64,000 nt of DNA from Mesoflavibacter profundi (GTDB lineage Bacteria > Bacteroidota > Bacteroidia > Flavobacteriales > Flavobacteriaceae): the NCBI RefSeq assembly GCF_014764305.1, contig NZ_CP061703.1, positions 2,647,501 through 2,711,500 on the forward strand, given 5' to 3'. Each line of letters begins with the position of its first letter. Positions within the stretch are counted from its first letter, which is position 1. The position numbers were made by a program, and so were the translations under genes. Below, piece after piece: positions 18,669-27,196 of this stretch. Under the pieces are notes generated by a model. That model did no database searches, had not been told where the DNA came from, and worked only from the letters and a program-made list of their open reading frames with translations.

Positions 18669-20726
18669 ATGAATAATCATATTATTGATAATAAGTATAT
18701 TAATAGAGAGTTAAGCTGGTTACAATTTAATCATCGTGTATTACAAGAAGCAGCAGACGAGTCTGTTCCTTTAATCGAAAGATTAAGATTTCTTGGGATT
18801 TTTTCTAATAATTTAGACGAGTTTTTTAAAGTAAGATATGCTACTGTAAAGCGTATAGATTATGTAGGAAAAGCAGGTAAAAGTCAATTAGGCGGTATAA
18901 AAGCAGCAGATTTACTAGATATAATTACTAAAACAGTAATAGACCATCAAACCGAAAGTCTTAAGATTTTAAATAAAATTCAAAAGCAGTTAGAGGCAGA
19001 AAACATCTTTATTATAAAAGAAAATAAAGTAAACAAAGCCCAAAAGCAATTTTTAAAACAATATTTCTTAGAAAAGGTAAGTCCAGCACTTGTAACTATA
19101 GTCTTAGATCCAGATATAGAATTACCTAACTTAAAAGATAGTGCAGCATATTTAGCGATAAATATGCAAATGGAAGATGAAACTAACCAGTATGCATTGA
19201 TAGAAATTTCTAAAAATATGCAGCGTTTTATTGTGCTTCCTAAAGAAGATAACAAGCACTATATTATCATGTTAGACGATATGTTAAGGCTGTTTTTAGA
19301 TGATATATTTAATATCTTTAACTATAAGCATATTTCTGCACATATGATAAAAATTACAAGAGATGCAGAGCTTGATTTAGACAGCGATTTGTCAAAAAGT
19401 TTCATGGAAAAAATTAGTGATAGTGTTAAAGATAGACAAGTAGGAGAACCAGTTAGATTTGTCTACGACAAGACAATCGATAAGCAAACTTTAGAGTTTT
19501 TAATGTCTAAAATGGGTATTGATAATACAGATAGTAAAATTCCTGGTGGAAGATATCACAATAGAAGAGATTACATGGATTTTCCTAGTCTAGGAAGACA
19601 AGATTTGCTTTATGATAAAATCACACCTTTACAAGTAAAAGGATTAAGTCTTCAAGGAAGTATCTTTAAATCTATTGCAGAAAAAGATTATTTACAATAC
19701 GCACCATATCATACGTTTTCTTACGTAGTAAAGTTTTTACGTGAAGCTGCTTTAGATCCTAAAGTAAAAACCATAAAAATTACAATTTATAGATTAGCGC
19801 AAATTTCGCACGTGGCAAGTTCTTTAATAAATGCTGCAAAAAATGGTAAACGTGTTACTGTTTCTATGGAGATACAAGCACGTTTTGATGAAGAAGCTAA
19901 TATTGCTTATGCTGAACAAATGCAGCGCGAAGGTGTAAATTTAATTTTTGGAGTTCAAGGACTAAAAGTACACAGTAAAATGTGTGTGATAGAACGAGAA
20001 GAAGATAAAAAATTAAAACGTTATGGGTTTATTAGTACAGGTAATTTTAACGAATCTACAGCAAGAGTCTATACAGATTTCACCTTATTTACTGCTAATC
20101 AAAAAATATTAAAAGATATAAATAAGGTGTTTAACTTTTTTGAAGTTAACTATAAAATTTACAGACATAAACACATTATTACTTCACCGCATTACACAAA
20201 AAGCAAGCTATTTAAATTAATAGATACCGAAATTGAAAATGTAAAAAACGGTAAGCCAGCGTTTATAAAATTAAAGATGAATAGTATATCTAGCTATAAA
20301 ATGGTAGATAAACTTTATGAAGCAAGTCAAGCTGGTGTCAAAATACAAATGATTGTAAGAGGTATTTGTTGTCTAGTTCCAGGTGTAAAAGGCGTAAGCG
20401 AAAACATAGAAGTTATTAGTATTGTAGATAAGTTTTTAGAACATACAAGACTTTATGTGTTTTGTAATAATAACGACACAAAAGTTTACATCTCATCTGC
20501 AGATTGGATGACCAGAAATATAGAAAATAGAGTAGAAGTATCATGTCCAATTTACCAAGACGATATTAAAAAAGAATTGTTAGATTTTTTTGATATTTGT
20601 TGGAATGATAATGTAAAAGCAAGGCTATTAGATAAGTCACAAAAAAATCACTATCGTAAAAACAATCAACCTAAATTAAGGTCACAATTTGCAACTTACG
20701 ATTATCTTAAAGACAAACTAAATTAA
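18669..20726 (+). CDS. ppk1: Polyphosphate kinase 1
   Basis: Reversible synthesis of inorganic polyphosphate from the ATP gamma-phosphate. The start is the ATG at 18669 (685 aa); an in-frame TTG 21 bp upstream is less likely because the conserved N-terminus INRELSWLQFNHRVLQEA follows the ATG closely. The catalytic regions are visible: VQGLKVHSKMCVIERE carries the autophosphorylated His, and DKFLEHTRLYVF carries the second conserved His. Length and four-domain layout are standard for PPK1. It lies between a SixA-like phosphatase gene and a Ppx/GppA gene, whose ATG follows 3 bp after the ppk1 stop. Confidence 0.97.
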   Translation: MNNHIIDNKYINRELSWLQFNHRVLQEAADESVPLIERLRFLGIFSNNLDEFFKVRYATVKRIDYVGKAGKSQLGGIKAADLLDIITKTVIDHQTESLKILNKIQKQLEAENIFIIKENKVNKAQKQFLKQYFLEKVSPALVTIVLDPDIELPNLKDSAAYLAINMQMEDETNQYALIEISKNMQRFIVLPKEDNKHYIIMLDDMLRLFLDDIFNIFNYKHISAHMIKITRDAELDLDSDLSKSFMEKISDSVKDRQVGEPVRFVYDKTIDKQTLEFLMSKMGIDNTDSKIPGGRYHNRRDYMDFPSLGRQDLLYDKITPLQVKGLSLQGSIFKSIAEKDYLQYAPYHTFSYVVKFLREAALDPKVKTIKITIYRLAQISHVASSLINAAKNGKRVTVSMEIQARFDEEANIAYAEQMQREGVNLIFGVQGLKVHSKMCVIEREEDKKLKRYGFISTGNFNESTARVYTDFTLFTANQKILKDINKVFNFFEVNYKIYRHKHIITSPHYTKSKLFKLIDTEIENVKNGKPAFIKLKMNSISSYKMVDKLYEASQAGVKIQMIVRGICCLVPGVKGVSENIEVISIVDKFLEHTRLYVFCNNNDTKVYISSADWMTRNIENRVEVSCPIYQDDIKKELLDFFDICWNDNVKARLLDKSQKNHYRKNNQPKLRSQFATYDYLKDKLN

Positions 20727-20729
20727 ACT

Positions 20730-21641
20730 ATGCTAACCATACAAAAATACGCTGCAATAGACATAGGATCTAACGCTGTAAGACTTTTAATATCTAACAT
20801 AATAGAAGAAAAAGGTAAACCAGCAAGATTTAAAAAAAGTTCGTTGGTACGTGTACCAATACGTTTAGGTGCAGATGTTTTTATAAAAGAAAAAATTTCA
20901 AAAACTAATAAAGACCGTATGCTTAAAACCATGCAAGCGTTTAGTTTACTAATGCAAACGCATAATGTGGTTAGATATAAAGCCTGTGCAACATCTGCAA
21001 TGCGAGAAGCAAAAAATGGTCAACAAATTGCAGATTTAGTTTTAGAAGAAACCGGTATAAAAATAGATATAATTGGAGGAGAAGAAGAAGCTGCAATAAT
21101 AGCAGCAACAGACCTTCAAAGTTATATAGACGAAAATAAAACTTATCTATATGTAGATGTTGGTGGCGGAAGTACTGAGTTTTCTGTAATCGATAAAGGT
21201 ATAAAAATATCGTCAAAATCCTTTAAAATTGGTACTGTCCGATTACTAAACGATGTTGTTAAAAAAGAAGCTTGGCAAGAATTAGAGCAATGGATTAAAA
21301 CAGAAACAGCACAATTTGAAAAAATAGATGTGATTGGATCTGGAGGAAACATTAATAAAATTTTCAAAATTTCTGGTAAAGCTTTAGGTAAACCGTTATC
21401 GTATTTTTACTTAACGTCCTATTATAACATGCTACAAACCTATTCTTACGAAGAACGTATTTCTCAGTTAGATTTAAACCAAGATAGAGCAGATGTAATT
21501 ATTCCAGCAACACGTATTTATTTATCTGCAATGAAGTGGAGCGGCGCAAAAGATATCTTTGTGCCAAAAATAGGATTGGCAGACGGAATTATAAAAAGTA
21601 TATATAATGAGACTGTAAAAAGCCATACAAAGTTAAAATAA
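20730..21641 (+). CDS. ppx: Ppx/GppA-family exopolyphosphatase
   Basis: A 303-residue ASKHA-fold phosphatase. Visible motifs are AAIDIGSNAVRLLI (phosphate loop 1), YVDVGGGSTEFSVI and VIGSGGNINKI. It corresponds to the short Ppx form (two actin-like domains) without the C-terminal HD extension found in the E. coli enzyme. It could hydrolyse terminal phosphates of polyphosphate or the guanosine pentaphosphate tail; the 3-bp spacing from ppk1 favours polyphosphate. It closes a three-gene operon whose enzymes synthesise and degrade the same polymer. No clear terminator follows in the 97-bp gap. Confidence 0.92.
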   Translation: MLTIQKYAAIDIGSNAVRLLISNIIEEKGKPARFKKSSLVRVPIRLGADVFIKEKISKTNKDRMLKTMQAFSLLMQTHNVVRYKACATSAMREAKNGQQIADLVLEETGIKIDIIGGEEEAAIIAATDLQSYIDENKTYLYVDVGGGSTEFSVIDKGIKISSKSFKIGTVRLLNDVVKKEAWQELEQWIKTETAQFEKIDVIGSGGNINKIFKISGKALGKPLSYFYLTSYYNMLQTYSYEERISQLDLNQDRADVIIPATRIYLSAMKWSGAKDIFVPKIGLADGIIKSIYNETVKSHTKLK

Positions 21642-21738
21642 TACACTTCGTCTGTTTATTATACCATATTAAATTATAATATCTATATTTACTATTAGAA
21701 TTTAAAACTAAACCCAACCTATTAATTTTTTAAAACAT

Positions 21739-22269
21739 ATGAAAAAAACTATCCTTTTCTTTGCATTTATTTTAGCTTCATTTTATGGATTTTCTCAAAA
21801 CTCCGTTTATGGTGTAAGAGCTGGTTTTAATATTTCAGATTTAGATTTTGAAGATCAATATGATTATTTACCTCACACACATAGAAATGGTTTTATGATT
21901 GGTTTTTTTGGAGAATACAAGTTATCTAACGTAATTGATTTAGCTCCAGAAATTCAATTTTCTGCCGAAGGATCTAAACAAGAAGAATTACGTATTAACT
22001 ATATCCAACTTCCTGTATTATTTAAGTTTAATATTACTAATAATTTTGCTTTTGCTGTTGGTCCACAAGCTAGTTTAAAGGCGCACGAATATGAAGATGG
22101 TGTAAAAAACTTTACTTATTCTGGTGTAGCTGGTGTAGATTTTATGATTACAGACGAATTTTTCTTAGACTTTAGATACAAATATGGATTTGTAAATTTA
22201 TTTGATGATGAATTAGGTGTAGAAGCTAAAGGAAATACAATGCAAATAGGATTTGGAGTAAAATTCTAA
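21739..22269 (+). CDS. Small outer-membrane beta-barrel protein (porin-family, PorT-like fold)
   Basis: A 176-residue protein with an N-terminal signal peptide (residues 1-19, ending GFSQ) and alternating hydrophobic/aromatic strands consistent with an eight-stranded barrel: VYGVRAGFNISDLDF, MIGFFGEYKLS, FAFAVGPQASLKA, FFLDFRYKYGFVNLF and the terminal MQIGFGVKF. Such proteins are numerous in Flavobacteriaceae and functionally unassigned. It ends before a strong hairpin terminator shared with the convergent miaE gene and appears to be monocistronic. Confidence 0.8.
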   Translation: MKKTILFFAFILASFYGFSQNSVYGVRAGFNISDLDFEDQYDYLPHTHRNGFMIGFFGEYKLSNVIDLAPEIQFSAEGSKQEELRINYIQLPVLFKFNITNNFAFAVGPQASLKAHEYEDGVKNFTYSGVAGVDFMITDEFFLDFRYKYGFVNLFDDELGVEAKGNTMQIGFGVKF

Positions 22270-22296
22270 ATATATATTCAATAAATAGTAAGTGTT

Positions 22297-22333
22297 AAAA
22301 AGCCTTTTCTAAATTTTAGAAAAGGCTTTTTTT
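22297..22333. terminator. Bidirectional rho-independent terminator
   Basis: A long inverted repeat AAAAAGCCTTTTCTAAA / TTTAGAAAAGGCTTTTT with flanking A and T tracts, lying between the convergent barrel-protein gene (stop 22269) and miaE (stop 22336). Confidence 0.85.
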
Positions 22334-22335
22334 AT

Positions 22336-22917
22336 TTAACCGTGTACAGTTTCTTTTGTACCTAAGTTTTTCATAATTTCGGCTTCATAATCAAGTAGTT
22401 GTTTCCATTTTTTATCTACTTCTTCACGATTACCGTATTGTCTAGCAAAGCCCAAAAACATTGTGTAGTGATTGGCTTCACTTACCATTAATTTTCTGTA
22501 GAACTCTGCAAGTTCTTTGTCTTGTAATTCTTCAGATAATAATCTAAAACGCTCGCAACTTCTAGCTTCTATTAATGCAGCATATAGTAATCTATGTACT
22601 AATTGGTCTGTTCTACTTCCGCCTTTTGGAAAAAACTTTAAAAGTTGAATAACATAATCATCTTTTCTATCTCGTCCTAATGTCCAACCTCGTTCTAATA
22701 TTTTATCGTGTACCATCTTAAAATGACTAATTTCTTCTTTTACTAAAGCTGTCATTTCTTGAACAAGATCTGTGTATTCAGGAAAACTTACAATTAAAGA
22801 AATTGCAGTACTTGTTGCTTTTTGCTCGCAAAAGGCATGATCTGTAAGAATTTCTTCTATATTTTTTTCTACAATATTAACCCATCGTGGATCTGTTGGT
22901 AATTTTAATCCAAGCAT
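22336..22917 (-). CDS. miaE: tRNA-(ms2io6A)-hydroxylase
   Basis: A 193-residue non-heme diiron monooxygenase that hydroxylates the isopentenyl group of ms2i6A37 in tRNA. The ferritin-like four-helix diiron ligands are visible: CEQKATS near residue 30, VKEEISHFKMVHD near residue 67, EARSCERF near 117 and SEANHYTMF near 149. It depends on MiaA and MiaB, which are not in this window. It is downstream of a small lipoprotein gene (9 bp gap) and dnaX (11 bp further), so the three may be co-transcribed although functionally unrelated. Confidence 0.93.
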   Translation of the reverse strand: MLGLKLPTDPRWVNIVEKNIEEILTDHAFCEQKATSTAISLIVSFPEYTDLVQEMTALVKEEISHFKMVHDKILERGWTLGRDRKDDYVIQLLKFFPKGGSRTDQLVHRLLYAALIEARSCERFRLLSEELQDKELAEFYRKLMVSEANHYTMFLGFARQYGNREEVDKKWKQLLDYEAEIMKNLGTKETVHG

Positions 22918-22926
22918 GTTTTTTAA

Positions 22927-23514
22927 TTAAGCTGTTAAATAATTTTGATTTAAATCTGAGATATTTATCAATTTATATTGTCCGTTTGGTTCTATTACAA
23001 GTTCAAACATTTTATTGGTATTAGAATTAGGTTGTGTAAATAGAATATTTACGACTAATTTGTCTTGTTTTACGGTTTGTTCTTGATTTACCCAAACACT
23101 TTTTAAAATTGAAGATTTTAAAAAATACGCTACAGATTTATCGTGTTTTAAAATATAATCTTTATCTATTACGTCGTTAAAAATAATAGAGTTATGGCTT
23201 GCAACTATTTCTGCTTTAAAATCTCGATAATGATACTTATAGTTTATAGCATCGTGCTTAAATTGTTTTAAAAACGAAGATGTCATATCTGTAAAAGTGT
23301 TTACTTTTACGGTGTAACCATTACTTAAAATGGTATCTGTTTTAACTTCAGAGTAGGTTTTAGGATAGTAGCTTTCTCTGGTAGAAAACGACTCTATCAT
23401 GTTTTTTTCTTTTAAAGTTTCTATTGGTTTTCTTTTAACCTTCTCGCGTCCGTCGCAACTTAATAAACAAATAATAATACCTAAAATTAATGCTGTAAAC
23501 TTATTCATAATCAT
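22927..23514 (-). CDS. Lipoprotein of unknown function
   Basis: A 195-residue protein not recognised as a member of a named family. Residues 1-20 form a lipoprotein signal ending in the lipobox LLSC, so it should be lipidated and exported. The mature part is mixed alpha/beta without visible repeats: it begins with a basic segment (REKVKRKP) and contains TDMTSSFLKQFKHDAINYKYHYRDF-like charged helices and strands. The start could be Met1 at 23514 or Met3 at 23508; both give the same signal peptide. It lies between dnaX and miaE on the same strand with gaps of 11 and 9 bp. Confidence 0.7.
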   Translation of the reverse strand: MIMNKFTALILGIIICLLSCDGREKVKRKPIETLKEKNMIESFSTRESYYPKTYSEVKTDTILSNGYTVKVNTFTDMTSSFLKQFKHDAINYKYHYRDFKAEIVASHNSIIFNDVIDKDYILKHDKSVAYFLKSSILKSVWVNQEQTVKQDKLVVNILFTQPNSNTNKMFELVIEPNGQYKLINISDLNQNYLTA

Positions 23515-23525
23515 AAAGTTATAGA

Positions 23526-25247
23526 TTAAATATCTAAATCAAAAGTTTTACGAAGTAATTCTAGATTTGGGTTTTTTTCTTTCAACTTTTCATATTTTTC
23601 AATAGGCGTGTAGGCATATTTTTTTTCCATCTCTTCATTTACAGTAATGTCTAAATTTATATCGTAATTATTTAAATTTTTACGTAAGTAAGACATTAAA
23701 TCAAAAGATTGCCTTTCAACTTCTACCTTATTTGTAGAGTTAGGAAAAGTTAATTGTATAGTAACACCATCATTTGCTAAAGTTGGTTTATCTATAGATA
23801 AAATGGAAGCAAGATTAAATTTACCTTCTTTTTCAATAATATTTACAAAAGCATTCCAAGTTGCAGATAATTCTTCTTGAGAAAAAGGTTCTTTAGGAAG
23901 ATTTTCTTCATCAACAACAACATCCAGTTGTTTTATTTCGTGTTCTTTTTTTGCTCTAATACTTTTTAAAGACAGTCCAGAAGTTCTTTTTTTACCAGAA
24001 GCAATTCCGTTTTCTAAAATAATTTTAGGTTTTTCAGGCTCTTTTTTTTGCTGAAATTCTGGGTTAACTTTTAAAGCAGTTTCTGTAGATGTAGTTTTTG
24101 GATTTGGTTTTGTAACAGGTATTGGCGTAATTCCTTTTTTCTTAAAATAACTTGGCGGAATTATGTAACGTCTGCTATTTTTTTTTTCTCCATCAAAAGT
24201 GATAGAGGCAAGTTGCATTAAAGTAAGTTCGACCAGAAGTCGTTGGTTTTTACTGCTTTTATATTTTAAATCACAGTCGTTTGCCAGATTAATAGCTTGT
24301 ATTAAAAACTGCTGACTTGCTTTTGCAGATTGATTTTCGTACTTCTTTTTAGTGTCTTCTCCAACTTCTAACAGTTCTATAGTCGCAGGATTTTTACAAA
24401 CCAATAAATCTCTAAAATGCGACGCAAGACCAGCGATATAATGATGTCCGTCAAATCCTTTAGATAACGTTTTATTAAATTGAAGTAATAACTCTGGAAT
24501 TTTATTCTCCAAAATTAGGTCTGTACTTTCAAAGTAAGTTTCGTAATCTAATACGTTTAAATTTTCGGTAACGGCTTGTCTTGTTAAATCTTTACCAGAA
24601 AAACTAACTACACGATCAAAAATTGAAAGTGCATCACGCATAGCGCCATCTGCTTTTTGAGCGATGATATGTAGCGCATCATCTTCTGCATTTACACCTT
24701 GCTCTTCTGCAATGTATTTTAAATACTCTTTAGCATCTTTAACTGTAATACGTTTAAAATCAAAAATTTGACAACGCGATAAAATAGTAGGGATTATTTT
24801 ATGTTTTTCAGTAGTTGCTAAAATAAAAATACAATGTTTTGGTGGCTCTTCTAAAGTCTTTAAAAAGGCATTAAAAGCGGCTTGAGATAACATATGTACC
24901 TCATCAATAATATAGACTTTATACTTACCAACTTGAGGCGGAATACGAACTTGATCTGTTAAGTTTCTTATATCATCAACCGAGTTGTTGGAAGCTGCAT
25001 CTAGCTCAAAAATATTAAAGGCGTAATCTTCTTCAGAGTTTTCATTGCCTTCACTATTAATCATTTTTGCCAAAATACGCGCACAAGTTGTTTTACCAAC
25101 ACCACGTGGACCAGTAAATAATAAGGCTTGCGCTAAATGATTATGTTCTATGGCGTTAAGTAAAGTGTTTGTAATAGCAGACTGACCAACAACATCCTTA
25201 AAGGTTTGCGGTCTGTATTTTCTGGCTGATACTACAAAATGTTCCAT
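23526..25247 (-). CDS. dnaX: DNA polymerase III subunit gamma/tau
   Basis: Clamp-loader ATPase of the replicative polymerase. The ATG at 25247 is preferred over an in-frame TTG two codons upstream, because the family begins M-x-x-F-V-V-S-A-R-K-Y-R-P. Walker A is GPRGVGKTTCARI (~43-55), Walker B DEVHML (~117), SRC box SRCQIFDF (~158), followed by the lid and collar domains and a tau-like C-terminal extension (~370-573). The four-cysteine zinc module usually located after Walker A is absent: that stretch reads INSEGNENSEEDYAFNIFE, with no Cys. First gene of a likely operon with the lipoprotein and miaE. A TAAATTTG element at 25265-25272 (minus strand) is a candidate -7 box. Confidence 0.95.
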   Translation of the reverse strand: MEHFVVSARKYRPQTFKDVVGQSAITNTLLNAIEHNHLAQALLFTGPRGVGKTTCARILAKMINSEGNENSEEDYAFNIFELDAASNNSVDDIRNLTDQVRIPPQVGKYKVYIIDEVHMLSQAAFNAFLKTLEEPPKHCIFILATTEKHKIIPTILSRCQIFDFKRITVKDAKEYLKYIAEEQGVNAEDDALHIIAQKADGAMRDALSIFDRVVSFSGKDLTRQAVTENLNVLDYETYFESTDLILENKIPELLLQFNKTLSKGFDGHHYIAGLASHFRDLLVCKNPATIELLEVGEDTKKKYENQSAKASQQFLIQAINLANDCDLKYKSSKNQRLLVELTLMQLASITFDGEKKNSRRYIIPPSYFKKKGITPIPVTKPNPKTTSTETALKVNPEFQQKKEPEKPKIILENGIASGKKRTSGLSLKSIRAKKEHEIKQLDVVVDEENLPKEPFSQEELSATWNAFVNIIEKEGKFNLASILSIDKPTLANDGVTIQLTFPNSTNKVEVERQSFDLMSYLRKNLNNYDINLDITVNEEMEKKYAYTPIEKYEKLKEKNPNLELLRKTFDLDI

Positions 25248-25264
25248 AGACAATAAATTGTTTA

Positions 25265-25272
25265 CAAATTTA
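25265..25272 (-). promoter_or_regulatory. Candidate -7 element (TAnnTTTG) for dnaX
   Basis: TAAATTTG on the minus strand, 17 bp upstream of the dnaX ATG, matches the Bacteroidota -7 consensus. No good -33 TTG lies at the expected distance, so this is a weak call. Confidence 0.35.
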
Positions 25273-25336
25273 AAAAATAGCTTAATAAATAGGAATTTTA
25301 ATACTTCAATTTATTTTGAGTTATTAACAACATTGG

Positions 25337-25363
25337 TTCAAAGTTCAAAGTTCAAAGTTGAAA
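25337..25363. repeat. Short tandem repeat (TTCAAAG)n
   Basis: Three perfect tandem copies of the heptamer TTCAAAG followed by a fourth copy with one change (TTGAAAG), in the 226-bp gap between dnaX and the RNase P RNA gene. The rest of this gap is AT-rich with no ORF. Confidence 0.8.
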
Positions 25364-25462
25364 GTTTGTAAGTATGAATGATTTAGTTTAAGGAGTATTT
25401 AATTTTTCTAAAAACTAAAAACTAATTACCATGTGTTATAGTTATTTGTTCACTGATAATTG

Positions 25463-25470
25463 TATTTTTG
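25463..25470 (+). promoter_or_regulatory. Candidate -7 element for rnpB
   Basis: TATTTTTG matches TAnnTTTG and lies about 4 bp before the first base of the P1 helix, the spacing expected between a -7 box and the 5' end of the mature or primary RNA. The -33 region is poor (a TTTG at 25445-25448 is only 14 bp away). Confidence 0.5.
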
Positions 25471-25473
25471 CAA

Positions 25474-25771
25474 AAGTAAATCGCCTTATCGCTTTATTGT
25501 AATAAAGAGGAAAGTCCGGACACCATAGTGCAATTATAGTGGTTAACAGCCATCCGCCGAAAGGTGAGGAAAAGTGCAACAGAAAGAATGTACAGGTCAT
25601 GCTGTAGTGAAATCAGGTAAACTCTATAAGGTGCAATACCATGTATATTAACGTTTGAGTGCTGCACGTGCGATGTTAAAGGGTAGGTAGCTAAAGTGTG
25701 TTGGTAACAGCACATTCAGATAAATGATAAGGACGCTTTTGCGTACAGAATCCGGCTTATAGATTTACTAT
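25474..25771 (+). ncRNA. rnpB: RNase P RNA (bacterial class A)
   Basis: Catalytic RNA of tRNA 5' processing. The universally conserved core is visible: GAGGAAAGTCCGGAC at 25507-25521 (CR I region), the ACAGAAA-type segment near 25578, and the 3' core ACAGAATCCGGCTTATAGA at 25745-25763. The P1 helix closes the molecule: AGTAAAT at 25475-25481 pairs with ATTTACT at 25763-25769. The length of about 298 nt is slightly shorter than E. coli M1 RNA. It is followed directly by a rho-independent terminator. Confidence 0.95.
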
Positions 25772-25779
25772 TTTATAAA

Positions 25780-25809
25780 GAAACCACCTTTTTTAAGGTG
25801 GTTTTTTTA
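25780..25809. terminator. Rho-independent terminator after rnpB
   Basis: AAACCACCTT-TTTT-AAGGTGGTTTTTTT hairpin with T-run, nine bases after the end of the RNase P RNA. The A-rich left flank allows it to act also for rsmD, which ends at 25833 on the other strand. Confidence 0.85.
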
Positions 25810-25832
25810 TTTATAATGTAATTGATAATGAT

Positions 25833-26378
25833 TTATTCATCTGTTAGTTCAAAAAAACTAAACATATTTCCGCCATAACTTTTGGAATGAGAATACTGCG
25901 CTAAACCTGATAAATCGGTATGTTTAGAGTGTTCTATAATTAATAGTCCATCTTCTTCTAATAAGTTATTCTGAAAGACTAATTCTGGGATTTTTGCAAA
26001 TTCTTCTAAAGGAAAGTCGTAAGGTGGATCTGCAAAAATAATAGTATAAGGTTGTTTATGATTTTCTAAAAAGCTAAACACATCACTTTTTATAGTGCTA
26101 ATTGGCATCTCAAAACTTTCAGCAGTTTCATTTATGTATTTTATACAACCATAATTTTGATCAACACAGGTAATGTTGTTTGTGCCTCGTGATGCAAATT
26201 CGTAACTGATATTACCTGTACCAGCAAATAAATCTAATACTGAAATTTCATCAAAATAATATTGATTATTAAGGATGTTAAATAAAGCTTCTTTAGCCAT
26301 ATCTGTAGTTGGCCTTACAGGTAAATTTTTAGGTGCTGTTAGTCTTCTTCCTTTATATTGACCAGAAATTATTCGCAT
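25833..26378 (-). CDS. rsmD: 16S rRNA (guanine966-N2)-methyltransferase
   Basis: A 181-residue SAM-dependent methyltransferase acting on 16S rRNA in the assembling 30S subunit. It begins with the family signature MRIISGQYKGRRLTAPK and then RPTTDMAKEALFNIL. SAM motif I is VLDLFAGTGNISYE (~43-56), and the catalytic motif is FADPPYDF (~115-122). Its start codon overlaps the 3' end of the DUF3822 gene by 10 bp, suggesting translational coupling. Length and motifs are standard. Confidence 0.95.
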   Translation of the reverse strand: MRIISGQYKGRRLTAPKNLPVRPTTDMAKEALFNILNNQYYFDEISVLDLFAGTGNISYEFASRGTNNITCVDQNYGCIKYINETAESFEMPISTIKSDVFSFLENHKQPYTIIFADPPYDFPLEEFAKIPELVFQNNLLEEDGLLIIEHSKHTDLSGLAQYSHSKSYGGNMFSFFELTDE

Positions 26379-27196
26379 TGTAAACTTTTTAAAAGTGTAA
26401 AATTACTGTGTAAATTCTCTATAGGATTTTTAAATTGAAAGTTATCAAATCTCTTTCCAAAACCTACATGCCTGATGTAATTATAGGCTATGGTATATAA
26501 TGGACTTGTTTTATCTATTTCGCCTAAAAATACAATTTCTATAACATCAGGATTAAGTTGTAGTTGCTCGTATACAAACAAGGTATAGTAGATAAAATCT
26601 TCTTTAGATTGATAATTAAACGTATTATATAAAACTAGTTTTCCGTTAGTAACTACAACTATTTCAAAAGTATTTGCATTAATATTTGCATATACTTTTG
26701 GTGATTTATTGTGCTTTTCTTGGGTTAAGATATGTTCTATTAAAATAGTAGAGTAGTGCTTGTATGTAAAGCTTCCAAATTTGTCAAACAGGTAATTATT
26801 TATGTTTGTAAACGGAACATAAACATTTATACTTTCATTCTGCGAGATTTCATCAAAAGTGATAAAATCTGTTTTTAAAATTTTTGTATTAAACTTTAAA
26901 TAATCTGCAATATGTTCTTTATCAAATAATGGTTTTGGCACTAGCGTAGACCATTCGTTTTCATGGATTACTGTTATCTTATCAAAAGATTGTTGTAGTT
27001 CTTTTTGTGTGTTAAATACATCTACAACAGTATCTAATACAGTAGTTGGATTTTTTTTGTTGTAAGTAGTCGTGAATAATGTTTCTACTGTACTGTTATT
27101 TGTATTTAGGATACAAAAAGAAAGTCCACTCAAACTTAGTTGAATGGACAGTTCTTTATTATTAAAACTTGTATTTGTATTATTCGTTACTGCCAT
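26369..27196 (-). CDS. DUF3822-family protein
   Basis: A 275-residue protein recognised as the Bacteroidota-specific DUF3822 family. It opens with LSIQLSLSGLSFCILN, contains PLFDKEHIADYLKFN and VYVPFTNINNYLFDKFG in the middle and FEIVVVTNGKLVLYNTF further on, a pattern resembling a two-lobed actin-like (ASKHA/PilM-like) fold. No catalytic motif is evident and no function is known. The gene overlaps rsmD by 10 bp downstream and a membrane-protein gene by 17 bp upstream. The persistent pairing with rsmD in this phylum is my recollection of family context, not something the window proves. Confidence 0.8.
   Translation of the reverse strand: MAVTNNTNTSFNNKELSIQLSLSGLSFCILNTNNSTVETLFTTTYNKKNPTTVLDTVVDVFNTQKELQQSFDKITVIHENEWSTLVPKPLFDKEHIADYLKFNTKILKTDFITFDEISQNESINVYVPFTNINNYLFDKFGSFTYKHYSTILIEHILTQEKHNKSPKVYANINANTFEIVVVTNGKLVLYNTFNYQSKEDFIYYTLFVYEQLQLNPDVIEIVFLGEIDKTSPLYTIAYNYIRHVGFGKRFDNFQFKNPIENLHSNFTLLKSLQCE

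Noticed and set aside
26834-26850. Sequence CATTCTGCGAGATTT resembling the REP-like unit seen near thrC
   Set aside because: Lies inside the DUF3822 coding sequence and lacks the complementary arm, so it is a chance match.
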